DNA of 64,000 bases. Source: Bacillota bacterium (lineage in GTDB: Bacteria > Sysuimicrobiota > Sysuimicrobiia > Sysuimicrobiales > Segetimicrobiaceae). Positions 1-8,584 of the stretch are shown here, piece by piece. A program made the translations under genes and the position numbers. The stretch covers positions 97,670 through 161,669 of the forward strand of contig JAJPJJ010000126.1 of assembly GCA_021324295.1 (NCBI GenBank), given 5' to 3'. Below the pieces are notes generated by a model. The model was not told the origin of the DNA. It did not search any database and worked only from the letters and a program-made list of their open reading frames with translations. Each line of letters starts with the position of its first letter. The stretch's first letter is position 1.

Positions 1-695
1 TTCGCCTCCGATGTCGTGAGCGGGAAGAACAGGTCCGTGACCTTGAAGTCGTCCGCGGGCCACGCGCGCGGGCCCTCGATGCGCCAGCGGTCGGCCCCGA
101 GGCGGTCCACGACCAGGAGCCCCTTGGACGAGGTGATCCGCACCTTCTGCACGTCCGCGTTCGCGAAGTCGGCGAGCGTCTTCTGGCGGAGGTCGGTCGC
201 GGACTTGGACAGCGTGTCCTTGATCGAGCTGTCCAGGAGGTACACCGAGGAGCCCGGGACGAGGCGCGCGTAGACCGCGGTGGCCACGGGCGAGGGCTTC
301 CCCACCTGCAGGGTGACCGTGCGGCCGCCGGACGCGCGCAGTGTGACCTGCGCGACCGGCCGGTCGAGGCCATAGCTGGACAGGTCCGAGCCCGCCCCTC
401 CGAGCGTCCGCTGCGGCACGAGGCCGGTCAGAGCGTCGAGCAGGTCGCTCACCGAGAAGGAGGCAGCCGGCACTTGGACCGGCTGCGTGAGCTCCCAGTG
501 GGTCGCGTCCCGCCGGGCGAGCTCCACGCGCCCCTTGGCGCTGTCCAGGGTGACCCCCGTGATCTGGTCCTTCGAGAGCTGGATCAGGTGCTTGGCCTGC
601 TCCGCCCGCTGCGCCATCGGGCGATCCACGGCAAAGATGTAGGCGGCGACGAGCGCGACGATGACGGCGAGCGCCATCGTGATGCGGGGACTCAT
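1..695 (-). CDS. DUF4340 domain protein (C-terminus cut by window edge)
   Basis: About 231 codons lie in the window and the gene runs off the left edge. It is not in the ORF track because it has no stop here. The translation begins MSPRITMALAVIVALVAAYI, a signal-anchor helix, followed by periplasmic beta-rich repeats with a DUF4340-like pattern (for example SYGLDRP and VQVGKPSP). Its ATG abuts the TAG stop of the GldG-like gene, so the two are translationally coupled. DUF4340 proteins commonly close gld-type ABC exporter operons, and the order ATPase, permease, GldG, DUF4340 is seen here. It is inferred to be an accessory periplasmic subunit; its molecular role is unknown. The family call is by eye. 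Confidence 0.85.
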   Translation of the reverse strand, partial: MSPRITMALAVIVALVAAYIFAVDRPMAQRAEQAKHLIQLSKDQITGVTLDSAKGRVELARRDATHWELTQPVQVPAASFSVSDLLDALTGLVPQRTLGGAGSDLSSYGLDRPVAQVTLRASGGRTVTLQVGKPSPVATAVYARLVPGSSVYLLDSSIKDTLSKSATDLRQKTLADFANADVQKVRITSSKGLLVVDRLGADRWRIEGPRAWPADDFKVTDLFFPLTTSEA

Positions 696-2117
696 CTACA
701 GGCTGCGCCTCCGCAGGTACACCGATCCGCCGAGCACGAGCAGCGCGACCGGCAGGACGATGACGCCACCCAGGAACAGCATCCGTGCCTGCTGGCCGGT
801 GATGATGAACGGGTCGAACGGGGAGACCCGCGGCGCGATGCTCACGAGGTTGCCGGACTGGGTGAGCCACGCCACCGTGCTCGTGAACAGATCCCGGTTC
901 CCAACCAGGCCGATGTAGGTGTTCCGGACGAAGCCGCTGTTGCCGAAGACCACCGCGGAGCCCTTCGGAGCGGGCGCCGCGGCCGGGGCCGGCTTCTTCG
1001 ACGGGGCCGCCGCCCTGGAGGCCCCCCCCGCGGCCGGCGGCGGCGAGGAGGTGGAGCCGGCGGGCGGGTTGGGGACGACCTCGACCGCGAGCACCGCGGG
1101 TCCCTTGCGGTCGACGCCCGGTTGGAACCGGACGTCCTTGGCGTCGAGGTTGACCTTCACGTAGCTGGCCTCCGAGCTCTTCACGACCGGCGTGATCGTG
1201 ACGCCCTGCGGCTTGGCCTCCGGCTCGAGCGGCGTGCTCACCGGGAACGCCGTCGCGAGCGTGAAGCTCTGCGTGATGTCGTTGTACGGGTACTGCGTGA
1301 CGATCGGAACGGCGAAGTCCCCGCCGAGCAACCGGGACACCGGGTCGATCACGAGCCCGCCGGGCGCCTTCACGTGGAACGCCGAGGCCACCCAGGCCCG
1401 GACGCCGGCCGGCGTCTGGGGGTCGATCATGACGAGCAGCTTCCCGCCGCCCTGGTAGTACCGGGTCAGGACATCCTGCTCCTGGGGCAGCAGATCCTTC
1501 GTCGGCGAGGGGACGATGACCGCAGCGGCGTCCTCGGGCACCCGGCCTTCCTTCACGAGGAACAGCGCCTTGACCTCGAAGCCCTTCCCGGTGAGCGCCT
1601 GCTTGGCCGTGCCCATGCCCGCGCGTGTGAAGTCGTCGAGCGGGATCTCGCCTTCGCCCTGCAGGACGTACACGGTCTTCTTGGCGGTCTGCAGCACGTG
1701 CAACAGGCCGTTGGTCAGCGCGTCCTCGGTCCCGTCGTCCACCGTGTACGACGCCGGACCTCGCTGGAGGACGATCTGGCCGTAGGAGGTGACCTTGTAC
1801 TTCTGGGCCTCCGTGGGGTTCCGGTCGGGGTCCACGATCCGGTACTGAAAGTCCTTGGAGTAGTATTGGTACGTGGCCAGCAGATCCCGGTACCGGGCGC
1901 TGGCGTCGGCGCTGGGGAACGCGATCGCCTGCACGGGCCCCGGCAGCGTCCGCAGGACCTTGATCGTCTGCGGGGCGAGCGAGTGCTCCCGGGTCGCTGT
2001 GAGATCCCAGCGGACGTGGTGCTCCGCCGCGAGGTAGTTGAGCCCCGCGAGCAGCGCCGCGACGAGGGCGGCGGAGATCAACGCGTTGGTCGCGAGCAGC
2101 GTGTTCCGGCGCCTCAT
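696..2117 (-). CDS. gldG: GldG-like ABC transporter auxiliary protein
   Basis: 473 residues. There is an N-terminal membrane anchor (about residues 8-28) followed by the family hallmark WDLTATREHSLAPQTIKVL. A large extracytoplasmic GldG-type domain comes next, and then a C-terminal helix (LFLGGVIVLPVALLVLGGSV) with a basic tail. A low-complexity Ala/Pro stretch near residues 355-390 is probably a linker. Family members act with a GldA ATPase and GldF permease; outside Bacteroidetes they have no proven link to gliding and the substrate is unknown. The gene lies 4 nt after the permease and abuts the DUF4340 gene, so one operon is very likely. Confidence 0.88.
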   Translation of the reverse strand: MRRRNTLLATNALISAALVAALLAGLNYLAAEHHVRWDLTATREHSLAPQTIKVLRTLPGPVQAIAFPSADASARYRDLLATYQYYSKDFQYRIVDPDRNPTEAQKYKVTSYGQIVLQRGPASYTVDDGTEDALTNGLLHVLQTAKKTVYVLQGEGEIPLDDFTRAGMGTAKQALTGKGFEVKALFLVKEGRVPEDAAAVIVPSPTKDLLPQEQDVLTRYYQGGGKLLVMIDPQTPAGVRAWVASAFHVKAPGGLVIDPVSRLLGGDFAVPIVTQYPYNDITQSFTLATAFPVSTPLEPEAKPQGVTITPVVKSSEASYVKVNLDAKDVRFQPGVDRKGPAVLAVEVVPNPPAGSTSSPPPAAGGASRAAAPSKKPAPAAAPAPKGSAVVFGNSGFVRNTYIGLVGNRDLFTSTVAWLTQSGNLVSIAPRVSPFDPFIITGQQARMLFLGGVIVLPVALLVLGGSVYLRRRSL

Positions 2118-2121
2118 CCGC

Positions 2122-2883
2122 CTACCTCCACTTCCGCGACTCGAGGGCGAGCGTGCCCAGGAAGAGGAAGAACCCGGCGAGGCTCAGGAAGAACAGCACG
2201 TCCTGGGTGTCGATCACCCCGCCCGCGAGATTCGTGAAGTGCGTGGAGAACGAGAGCGCCGACAGGACCTGCTGCACGGTGGATCCGGAGGCCTGCTGCG
2301 CAAACCCGAGCACCCAGAACAGCAGGAGCAGCGCGAACCCGATCGCCGCCGAGACGATCTGGTTCTCGTTGAGCGTCGACGCGAAGAGCCCGATCGCGAG
2401 GAAGGCCCCGCCGAGGAGCAGCATCCCGATGTACAGCGACGCGAGGAGGCCCCAGTCGAGCCTCCCGATCACGGCGAGGCTCAGCGGCATGTACACGCTG
2501 ACGGCCAGGAGGACCAGGACCAGGACCAGGGCGGCCAGGTACTTGCCGAGGATGATGCCGGTGCTCGTGACCGGCGAGGTCGCAAGCAGCTCCATCGTGC
2601 GCGTCCGATCTTCCTCGGAGACCAGCCGCATCGTCAGCACCGGCACAAGCAGGATCAGCACGAAGCTCGTGTCCTGGTAGAGGGGGCTGAAGATGATCCG
2701 CGTCGGGTTGAAGTCCGGCGGGGGCGTCCCCTGCAGTTGCAGCACCTGCGTCGTGTACACGCCGACGAGCGAGAAGAACAGGAACCCCGTGACGAGGAAG
2801 AACATCGCCAGCGCCACATAGGCGATCGGTGAGCTGAAGAGTTGCTTGAGCTCCTTGCGGGCGATGATGACGGCGCCGCTCAT
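2122..2883 (-). CDS. gldF: ABC-2 type transporter permease (GldF-like)
   Basis: 253 residues starting at the ATG of MSGAVIIARKELKQLF. The longer ORF-track version reads back into the ATPase gene in another frame and is not real. The start overlaps the ATPase stop as ATGA. About six hydrophobic segments follow the ABC-2 permease pattern, with the characteristic early motif SEEDRTRTMELLATSPVT after the first extracytoplasmic loop. It forms the membrane channel of the exporter, with the ATPase just upstream and the GldG-like protein just downstream. The substrate cannot be told from sequence. Confidence 0.9.
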   Translation of the reverse strand: MSGAVIIARKELKQLFSSPIAYVALAMFFLVTGFLFFSLVGVYTTQVLQLQGTPPPDFNPTRIIFSPLYQDTSFVLILLVPVLTMRLVSEEDRTRTMELLATSPVTSTGIILGKYLAALVLVLVLLAVSVYMPLSLAVIGRLDWGLLASLYIGMLLLGGAFLAIGLFASTLNENQIVSAAIGFALLLLFWVLGFAQQASGSTVQQVLSALSFSTHFTNLAGGVIDTQDVLFFLSLAGFFLFLGTLALESRKWR

Positions 2884-3872
2884 GCCTGTGTCCCCGTCCC
2901 CGGCGCTCTCCCGCGCGCCGGGATGTCCGCGCCGTCCGCGGCCGCCGGCGGCTCTTCGTGCGTCACAAGCTTGAGGAACACATCCTCCAGGCTCATCGCG
3001 ACCGGCCGCAGCTCGAGCAGGCCGCAGCCGGCCTCGACGACCACGCGCGCGACCTGCTCCCGGACATCCTGCCCGAGCGCCGCCTCGACGACGAGCGCCC
3101 CGTCGCCTGCGGGCGTGACGTGGAGCACGCCGGGGATCCGGCCGAGGCGTCCCGCGAGCTCCCCCGCCGCGCGGGCGATGCGCACCAGCGTCTTCTCGGA
3201 GTTCCGCAGGCGCGCGGCGAGCTGTTCGTAGGTATCGACGGCGACGATCGTGCCGTCGTTGATGATGATGACGCGGTCGCACACCGCCGTGGCCTCCGGC
3301 AGGATATGCGTGCTGAGGATGACGGTGTGGCCGCCGCGCAGGCCCTTGATCACGTTGCGGATCTCCACGATCTGCCTCGGATCCATCGCGGAGGTGGGCT
3401 CGTCGAGGATCAACACCGGCGGGTCGTGGACGATCGCGTGCGCCAGGCCGACGCGCTGGCGGTAGCCCTTGGAGAGGTTGCGGACGAGCCGGTCCGCGAC
3501 GTCGGTCACCCCGCACAGGGTCATCGCCCGGTCCACCGCGTCGGGGATCCGCCGCCGTTCGACCTGCTTCAGGCGCGCGACGAAGGCGAGGTACTCGCGG
3601 GTCGTGAAGTCATCGTAGAGCGGCGCGACCTCGGGCAGGTAGCCGAGATGCCGCTTGGCATCGAGCGGCCGCTCCACGACATCGTAGCCGGCGACGGTCG
3701 CCCGGCCGGAGGTGGGGGCGAGGAACCCTGTGAGGATCCTCATCGTGGTTGTCTTGCCGGCCCCGTTGGGGCCCAGGAACCCGAGGATCTCCCCCTCCCG
3801 GGCTTGGAACGAGACGTCGCGAATGGCCCAGCGCTCTCCGTAGCTGCGGGAGAGCGAGTCGGCCTGGATCAC
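2880..3872 (-). CDS. gldA: ABC transporter ATP-binding protein (GldA-like)
   Basis: 330 residues. It has Walker A GPNGAGKTT, signature LSKGYRQR, Walker B VLILDEPTSAMDP and an H-loop STH. An extra C-terminal domain of about 100 residues ends with the EDVFLKL motif typical of ABC-2 exporter ATPases. The GTG start is chosen because GGAAGGGAG lies about 8 nt upstream. It is the first gene of the operon ATPase-permease-GldG-DUF4340 and energises export. The intergenic space upstream (3873-4035) is shared with a divergent gene and should hold both promoters; I saw no convincing -35/-10 pair there. Confidence 0.92.
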   Translation of the reverse strand: MIQADSLSRSYGERWAIRDVSFQAREGEILGFLGPNGAGKTTTMRILTGFLAPTSGRATVAGYDVVERPLDAKRHLGYLPEVAPLYDDFTTREYLAFVARLKQVERRRIPDAVDRAMTLCGVTDVADRLVRNLSKGYRQRVGLAHAIVHDPPVLILDEPTSAMDPRQIVEIRNVIKGLRGGHTVILSTHILPEATAVCDRVIIINDGTIVAVDTYEQLAARLRNSEKTLVRIARAAGELAGRLGRIPGVLHVTPAGDGALVVEAALGQDVREQVARVVVEAGCGLLELRPVAMSLEDVFLKLVTHEEPPAAADGADIPARGRAPGTGTQA

Positions 3873-4035
3873 ACGTGACCACTCCCTTCCACGCGGACAG
3901 CCTCTATCCTAATCACTGGCTCGGAGGGGCGCAAGACCGTACCCCGCCGCGGCCGCTCCCGGATTCCGGCGCGATCCTGAAGGGAGTTCCCGCGCAGCCC
4001 GCGAACTGCTTGCGCGACACATCGGACAGCATACG

Positions 4036-5670
4036 ATGCGCCGCAGCCACGCCGGGTCACTCCTGATCGCCGCCGCTCTCGTCCTCTCCGGCCTCGGCCC
4101 CGCCGCCGCCCGCGCCGACGCCGGCAGCGCCGCCTGCTCCCACCGGAAGGCCTCGGGCACGCCCCCCCGGCTGGCCCTGTGGATGGAGCCGGGGGCCAAC
4201 CTCGTGGCCCTCAGCACGCGGGAGGGCGTCCGCAGCGCGCTCGACCGCGCGCGCGCCGCCGGCGTCGATACGGTGATGCCGGAGGCGAAGAACGCGTGGG
4301 GGTTCGTCACATACCCGAGCGCGTTCGCGCCGACGATCGACACCTCGCCGATCCCGCACAGCGCGCCGCCGGCGTACCCGCCGCCATCGCAGTGGTATCC
4401 GCGCGATTACGACATGCTCGGCACGATCGTCGCGGAAGCCCACGCCCGGGGCCTCTGCGTGGATGCCGCCGTGAACACGTTCGGCGAGGGATTCACCCCG
4501 CTCCGCGCCGGCCCCGCGTTCACCCACCCCGAGTGGCAGGCGACGGCGTACCTGGCGACACGCCGCGTGCTGGCCCCTTCCGGAGACTCCTACGCGCTCG
4601 CCGGCGTGGATGTTCCACGCGAGGAGGACGCGCTGGTCCTCTACACCCCGGCGAGCGGGACGGAGGCGCCGACCTCACGGTGGGGCGTCGACGTCGCGGT
4701 CTCGGGCGGCACCGTCGTCGACGTCCGAGACCGCGCCGGGGCCGCCGCCGATCCAGGCCCGGCCGCGATCCCGCGCGGCGGGTACGTCCTGTCAGGCAAC
4801 GGCCAGGCGGGCGCCTGGCTGCTGCGGGCGCTGCCGGCGGGCGCGAGGGTGACGATCGGCCCGGTCGAGACGCGCATGGCGCCATCCTCAGCCCACAGCA
4901 TCTTCGCGTTCGCCAGCCCGGCGGATCCCCGCGTGTGGAACTACGAGCTCGGCGTCGTGTACGAGATCCTCGCGCGTTACGACGTCGACGGGATCATCCT
5001 GGACCGGACACGCTACCAGGACCTCAGCGAGGACTTCTCAGACCTGAGCCGGGCCGCGTTCGAGCGGTTCATCGGCCATCCCGTGGCGCACTGGCCGGAC
5101 GATATCTACACCTATGTCCCCCGGGGGTACTGGGTCGCCCGGCGTCCCGGCCCGCTGTACCGCCAGTGGCTGGGCTACCGGGCACACACGATCATGTCCT
5201 ACACCCGGGCCGTCACGCATCTGGTACGCGCGCTCCGGCCGCGCGTCGCCGTGGCGATGTACGTCGGGGCGTGGTACCCGGTGTACTACGAGGAAGGCTC
5301 CAACTGGGCGAGCCCCGACGTCCACCCGCCGTACGACTGGATCGGGGAGCGGTGGGTGCGCGCCGGCCAGGCGCCGCTGCTTGACTACCTGATGATCGGC
5401 CTGTACTACCGGCCGGTGACGATCTGGGAGGCGATCCGCGGCCACCACCATGCCGAGATCAGCGTCCAGGGCGGGGCCGCACTGGGCCTCTCCCTCGTGC
5501 ACGGGGATACGCCGCTCGTGGGAGCCCTCCTCGTCTCCCTCTACGACGGCGCTCCTGCCAGGCTGACTCGCGCGATCCGCGTGTCGAGCGGCCTCACGCG
5601 CGGCACGATGCTGTTCGACCTGATCTACCTCGACAGCGACCATCTCTGGGGGGCGATCCCGAAGCCGTAG
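4036..5670 (+). CDS. Secreted glycosyl-hydrolase-like (GHL10 type) protein
   Basis: 544 residues with a signal peptide (RRSHAGSLLIAAALVLSGL, cleavage expected near AARADA). The body looks like the glycosyl-hydrolase-like 10 / YngK group with a TIM-barrel fold: a strand-loop after LALWMEPGAN, the segment VDTVMPEAKNAWGFV, and the family-typical YDVDGIILDRTRYQDLSEDF. In these proteins acidic residues at strand ends are the likely catalytic centre. The substrate is not known; peptidoglycan or exopolysaccharide is possible. The gene stands alone and is followed by a perfect 16-bp terminator-like hairpin. It is divergent from the Gld exporter operon. Confidence 0.8.
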   Translation: MRRSHAGSLLIAAALVLSGLGPAAARADAGSAACSHRKASGTPPRLALWMEPGANLVALSTREGVRSALDRARAAGVDTVMPEAKNAWGFVTYPSAFAPTIDTSPIPHSAPPAYPPPSQWYPRDYDMLGTIVAEAHARGLCVDAAVNTFGEGFTPLRAGPAFTHPEWQATAYLATRRVLAPSGDSYALAGVDVPREEDALVLYTPASGTEAPTSRWGVDVAVSGGTVVDVRDRAGAAADPGPAAIPRGGYVLSGNGQAGAWLLRALPAGARVTIGPVETRMAPSSAHSIFAFASPADPRVWNYELGVVYEILARYDVDGIILDRTRYQDLSEDFSDLSRAAFERFIGHPVAHWPDDIYTYVPRGYWVARRPGPLYRQWLGYRAHTIMSYTRAVTHLVRALRPRVAVAMYVGAWYPVYYEEGSNWASPDVHPPYDWIGERWVRAGQAPLLDYLMIGLYYRPVTIWEAIRGHHHAEISVQGGAALGLSLVHGDTPLVGALLVSLYDGAPARLTRAIRVSSGLTRGTMLFDLIYLDSDHLWGAIPKP

Positions 5671-5706
5671 CGCTGAGGCGCGGCGCCGCCGACGGGACGG
5701 GGCACG

Positions 5707-5740
5707 CGAGGGGCCCCGCGCGAACGCGCGGGGCCCCTCG
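5707..5740 (+). terminator. GC-rich terminator hairpin after the GHL10 gene
   Basis: Perfect 16-bp inverted repeat (CGAGGGGCCCCGCGCG and its complement) around AA, so the working loop is about 4 nt. It starts 36 nt after the stop of the secreted glycosidase-like gene. It is followed by TCCCTTCCCTTGTCCT, pyrimidine-rich but not a clean U tract. Confidence 0.75.
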
Positions 5741-5881
5741 TCCCTTCCCTTGTCCTCTATGCCTTCTGTGCGGCGGCTCCCTCGGGACCTGCGAGCGCAA
5801 AGGAAGCCGTACTCGGGATCTCCCGCCGCACCGTCGTCAACCAGCTGGGCCGCAGCCCGATGGCAGACCGGTGCGCGACTG

Positions 5882-5962
5882 CTACCCGGCTATCACCTCG
5901 GAGCGCGGATACTGGTGGCAGGTCGGACGGTACAGCGCAGAGCGTCTACCATTATAGGCCAT
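5882..5962 (-). CDS. 26-residue peptide gene (unknown)
   Basis: The peptide MAYNGRRSALYRPTCHQYPR... ends SEVIAG. It is too short for the ORF track, which shows a longer 68-aa version (5882-6088). The choice of start rests on GGAAGGAGGTG, a nearly perfect Shine-Dalgarno, 8 nt before this ATG; another in-frame ATG sits only 2 nt after GGAGG. A -35 TTGACA and -10 GATGAT with 17-nt spacing lie just upstream. Promoter and ribosome site together argue for expression. I recognise no family. It contains a single Cys and is basic and aromatic; a broken longer reading frame is the alternative. Confidence 0.45.
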   Translation of the reverse strand: MAYNGRRSALYRPTCHQYPRSEVIAG

Positions 5963-5990
5963 CCGCATCACCTCCTTCCGTACTGGCCCC

Positions 5991-6019
5991 ATCATCCCTC
6001 CGGCACCTGCGCGTGTCAA
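5991..6019 (-). promoter_or_regulatory. Sigma-70-type promoter for the 26-residue peptide
   Basis: On the minus strand TTGACA (6019-6014) and GATGAT (5996-5991) are separated by 17 nt. The -35 matches consensus fully and the -10 matches at 4 of 6. The transcript would reach the AAGGAGGTG ribosome site within about 20 nt. Confidence 0.6.
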
Positions 6020-6168
6020 GAGCGTAGTGCGCCGCACGCGACGCTCGTCCGCGGACGGCGCCAGCATCCACCGCAAAAACCTGCGCATCGCCGCCAGCCC
6101 GGCGGCCTTGGGGCAGACATCCGGCGCGAGACGAGCGCGGGGCCGGCTGCCCGGCCCCGCGTGCTCAC

Positions 6169-6594
6169 CTATCGTTTCCCGTTTCGCCGGCCGTTCGTCT
6201 TGCGCTTGGAGCGGCTCCGCAGCCAGGCCGCGATCTCCTCGCGGGTCATCCCCCCGCGCGCCACGGCCGTGATGAACTCCAACACCTCCGGCGGCGGGCT
6301 CAGCACGAGGCGGTAACCCGCGCCCTCGAGGAACAACCGCGTGGCCTCGAGCGCCGTCCGCTTGTTGCCGTCGTGGAAGACCTGATCCCGGACGAGACGA
6401 TCGAGGTAGAACGCGGCCATATCCCAGACGGTCGGCTGCGGGCGCAGGGCGATTCTCGTCTGGACGTAGTTGACCAGCGACTCCAGGCTCGGTGGATAGA
6501 CGACGTTCTGCTCACCGGCCAGGTAGAGCCCTCCGGTGGCGCGGATCATCCGCTGGTTCACAGTCTTGAGCTGGTCCGCGGTCAGGTACTTCAT
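6169..6594 (-). CDS. doc: Doc/Fic-family toxin (death-on-curing)
   Basis: 141 residues, the usual size for Doc. The Fic motif is visible as FHDGNKRTA near residues 73-81. The N-terminal YLTADQLKTVNQRMI and the GLYLAGEQNVVYPP segment also fit Doc-type sequences. In the family this fold transfers a phosphate or AMP group to a target such as elongation factor Tu, so it would act as a growth-inhibiting toxin. Its ATG overlaps the stop of the upstream small gene as ATGA, the standard antitoxin-toxin arrangement. The C-terminus is an unusually basic tail (SRSKRKTNGRRNGKR). Confidence 0.88.
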   Translation of the reverse strand: MKYLTADQLKTVNQRMIRATGGLYLAGEQNVVYPPSLESLVNYVQTRIALRPQPTVWDMAAFYLDRLVRDQVFHDGNKRTALEATRLFLEGAGYRLVLSPPPEVLEFITAVARGGMTREEIAAWLRSRSKRKTNGRRNGKR

Positions 6595-6863
6595 CGTCGG
6601 GCCAGCGCCTCCCAGAGCGCGCGGTGATCCCGCAGGCTGCGCTCGAGGCTACCGAGGAACAGCCGTTCGCCGAGGGGCTCCGGCGCGGGCAGAGGACGGG
6701 TCGGCTTCCGCGCTCCCGTTGAGCGGGACCGCACGACCCTCACGCGGCCACGCGCGCGAGGCGATCTCCTGGGCCGTGGGGCGGATTTGGCCCCGGCGAC
6801 CTTCGAACCGGCCATCGTCGCCCTGGTCCGCCGAAGACTCGTGCTCGTGGACCTCCGCGCCAT
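6591..6863 (-). CDS. Candidate antitoxin of the Doc module
   Basis: 90 residues, first gene of a two-gene unit with the Doc toxin and overlapping it by 4 nt. The N-terminal half is Arg/Ala/Ser-rich and could contact DNA; the C-terminal GERLFLGSLERSLRDHRALW could be the toxin-binding helix. I do not recognise a Phd or AbrB domain, so the antitoxin call rests on position only. GAGGAG sits about 11 nt before the ATG. An AT-rich stretch (TGATATGCATGCTAGATTAA) upstream may be promoter and operator. An internal start at MAGSKVAG is possible. Confidence 0.5.
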   Translation of the reverse strand: MARRSTSTSLRRTRATMAGSKVAGAKSAPRPRRSPRARGRVRVVRSRSTGARKPTRPLPAPEPLGERLFLGSLERSLRDHRALWEALARR

Positions 6864-7058
6864 CTGTCCGTCGCTCCTCGATTTAATCTAGCATGCATAT
6901 CAAGGGAGGCGCAACACTCCCGAAGCACGGGTCGCGCGCCTGATTTGAGCCGACGACCGTGGGATGCGCGTGCAAGGTCGGAAAGACGTCATTAATGAGT
7001 GAGTATTCATTCGGTGAAGCTCGCTCTCCCGCACTACAGGGGAGTCGGCACAATGAAT

Positions 7059-7084
7059 GGCGCCGGGCCGATCGGCCCGGCGCC
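7059..7084 (-). terminator. Hairpin terminator after the cold-shock gene
   Basis: Perfect 11-bp inverted repeat GGCGCCGGGCC around GATC, about 40 nt past the cold-shock stop on the minus strand. The downstream side reads ATTCATTG, a weak U-rich tail. Confidence 0.65.
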
Positions 7085-7124
7085 CTCGAAACCGGCTATG
7101 GGCTACAGGTATGAGTCGTTCGTC

Positions 7125-7328
7125 CTACCCTACTACCCTCACGTTCTGAGCCTGCGGACCCTTCTGTCCCTGGGTGATCTCGAACTCGACGATTTGCCCT
7201 TCCTCGAGGTTGCGGAATCCCTCGCCGGCGATGCCGGTATAATGAACAAACACGTCCTTGCCTTCCTCCGGGGTAATGAATCCGTAGCCCTTCTCCCGGT
7301 TGAACCACTTCACCGTACCCTTCGGCAT
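7125..7328 (-). CDS. csp: CspA-family cold-shock protein
   Basis: 67 residues starting [23 protein letters not shown]1 (KGYGFITP) and RNP2 (VFVHYTGI) are both present, and length is standard for this single OB-fold RNA chaperone. The ORF track extends it upstream to 242 aa, but that part is a shadow of the flavoprotein gene. The ATG is preceded by GGAGGAAGGAAG. The protein binds single-stranded nucleic acid and relieves RNA structure in the cytoplasm. It lies 56 nt after the redox operon and has its own hairpin terminator, so it may be read both from the operon and from its own promoter. Confidence 0.96.
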   Translation of the reverse strand: MPKGTVKWFNREKGYGFITPEEGKDVFVHYTGIAGEGFRNLEEGQIVEFEITQGQKGPQAQNVRVVG

Positions 7329-7384
7329 ACTCTCTTCCTTCCTCCCCTGGGGCAAGCTGCCCACGTCAAGTCGTCCCCCTATTA

Positions 7385-8584
7385 CTACGGGGTCGAACCC
7401 GAATCCTGCCTGCCCCGACCCCCGCCCCCGGGGCCCCCGGGAGGCCTGCCGGGCGTCCCGGCGCGCGGCGTCCTGGTCGCAACGGGCGCGGGGTCCTCGT
7501 CTCCGGGCTGTGAGCCCGGATCGCCTGGATCCCAGGTCTCCCAGCCCGCGGGCAGACGGTCGTTGGCTACGAGCTCGGCTATCGCGTCGCCGACGAGCGG
7601 CGCGAGCGTCACCGCATGGGCCGCTACCGCCGCATAGACCCCGTCCTCCACCCGGCCGACGACCAGCGGACGCCCCGCGGGGAGGAGCCGCACCCCGGCG
7701 ATCGCGCGGATCACGCGCGCTTCGCTCACCGATGGCACCGTGGCGACCGCGCTGCGGGCGAGCTGTTCCATCTCCTCGGGAGACACCCCCGGGCCTGCTC
7801 CCGTATCGCCGGCGTCCGACTCGATGACCACTTCCCCGGTGAGCTGCTGCCACGCTCGCGCGAGCACGTGTCGCAACAGGGGAGGATGCTTCCCCGTGAC
7901 CAGCACGAGCCGACGGATCCGGCGGAGGGGCAGCACAACGCCGAGCTGGCGGCCGACGTCGGCCACGCCGTGCCCGGAGGCGAGCACGAGGCGCCGGACC
8001 TGCGTCTCTCCGCGGGCGGTCCGCACAAGGAAGCCGCCGCCGCGGGGCTCCACCACGAAGTGCCGGCAGTAGAGGACCAGCCCGCTCCCGAGCCGTCGCG
8101 AGGTCGAGAGGAGCCGCCGGATCAGGAGGAACGGGTTGACGGACCCATCGTGAGGCGAGTAGACGGCGCCCAACACCGCAGGCGAGAGCGCCGGCTCCCG
8201 CCGCAGGGCCTCCTCACGCGAGAGCCAGCGCACCGGCAGGCCCATCGCCGCGTGGCGTTCGACCACCTGCGAGCCGGCCGCGACCTGGTCCTCCGTCAAG
8301 GCCGGGGCGAGCCCGCCGGCCCTGAGGTACTCGACCGGACCGATCTCCTCCTGGAGGGCGGGGAAGCGGTCGGCGCCGCGCCGGCACAGCGCTGCGTACT
8401 GGGCCGGGGCGTCCACGTGCGCGCGCACCGGCGCGGAGATCGTATCGGGCGCCTCGCCCCCAACCCCGCTCTCGTCGAGCACCACGCTCGCAATCCGCCG
8501 CTTGGCCAGAGCGTAGGCGATCGCGGACCCCAGGATGCCAGCGCCGACGATCCCGACCTCGTATCCGCCCGGCCGATCAGGCAT
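7385..8584 (-). CDS. FAD-dependent amine/amino-acid oxidoreductase (HcnC/DadA-like)
   Basis: 399 residues with an N-terminal Rossmann FAD site [20 protein letters not shown] and a DAO fold. C-terminal [15 protein letters not shown] carries the usual second FAD contact. The last 45 residues are a Pro/Gly-rich low-complexity tail. Relatives include the beta subunit of opine oxidase and HcnC, which pair with an HcnB-type partner; the gene upstream is exactly such a protein and overlaps it by 8 nt. Likely role: oxidation of an amino acid, opine or imino acid with electrons passed to the partner. The substrate is unknown. Confidence 0.8.
   Translation of the reverse strand: MPDRPGGYEVGIVGAGILGSAIAYALAKRRIASVVLDESGVGGEAPDTISAPVRAHVDAPAQYAALCRRGADRFPALQEEIGPVEYLRAGGLAPALTEDQVAAGSQVVERHAAMGLPVRWLSREEALRREPALSPAVLGAVYSPHDGSVNPFLLIRRLLSTSRRLGSGLVLYCRHFVVEPRGGGFLVRTARGETQVRRLVLASGHGVADVGRQLGVVLPLRRIRRLVLVTGKHPPLLRHVLARAWQQLTGEVVIESDAGDTGAGPGVSPEEMEQLARSAVATVPSVSEARVIRAIAGVRLLPAGRPLVVGRVEDGVYAAVAAHAVTLAPLVGDAIAELVANDRLPAGWETWDPGDPGSQPGDEDPAPVATRTPRAGTPGRPPGGPGGGGRGRQDSGSTP

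Noticed and set aside
474-2237. 587-aa plus-strand ORF over the Gld operon
   Set aside because: Arg/Gly-rich shadow of the GldG-like gene on the opposite strand; the same holds for most long ORFs in the track in this GC-rich DNA.
7385-7402. GGTTCGACCCC string like a tRNA T-loop
   Set aside because: It is the coding end of the HcnC-like gene; no acceptor, D or anticodon stems surround it. No tRNA was found in the window.
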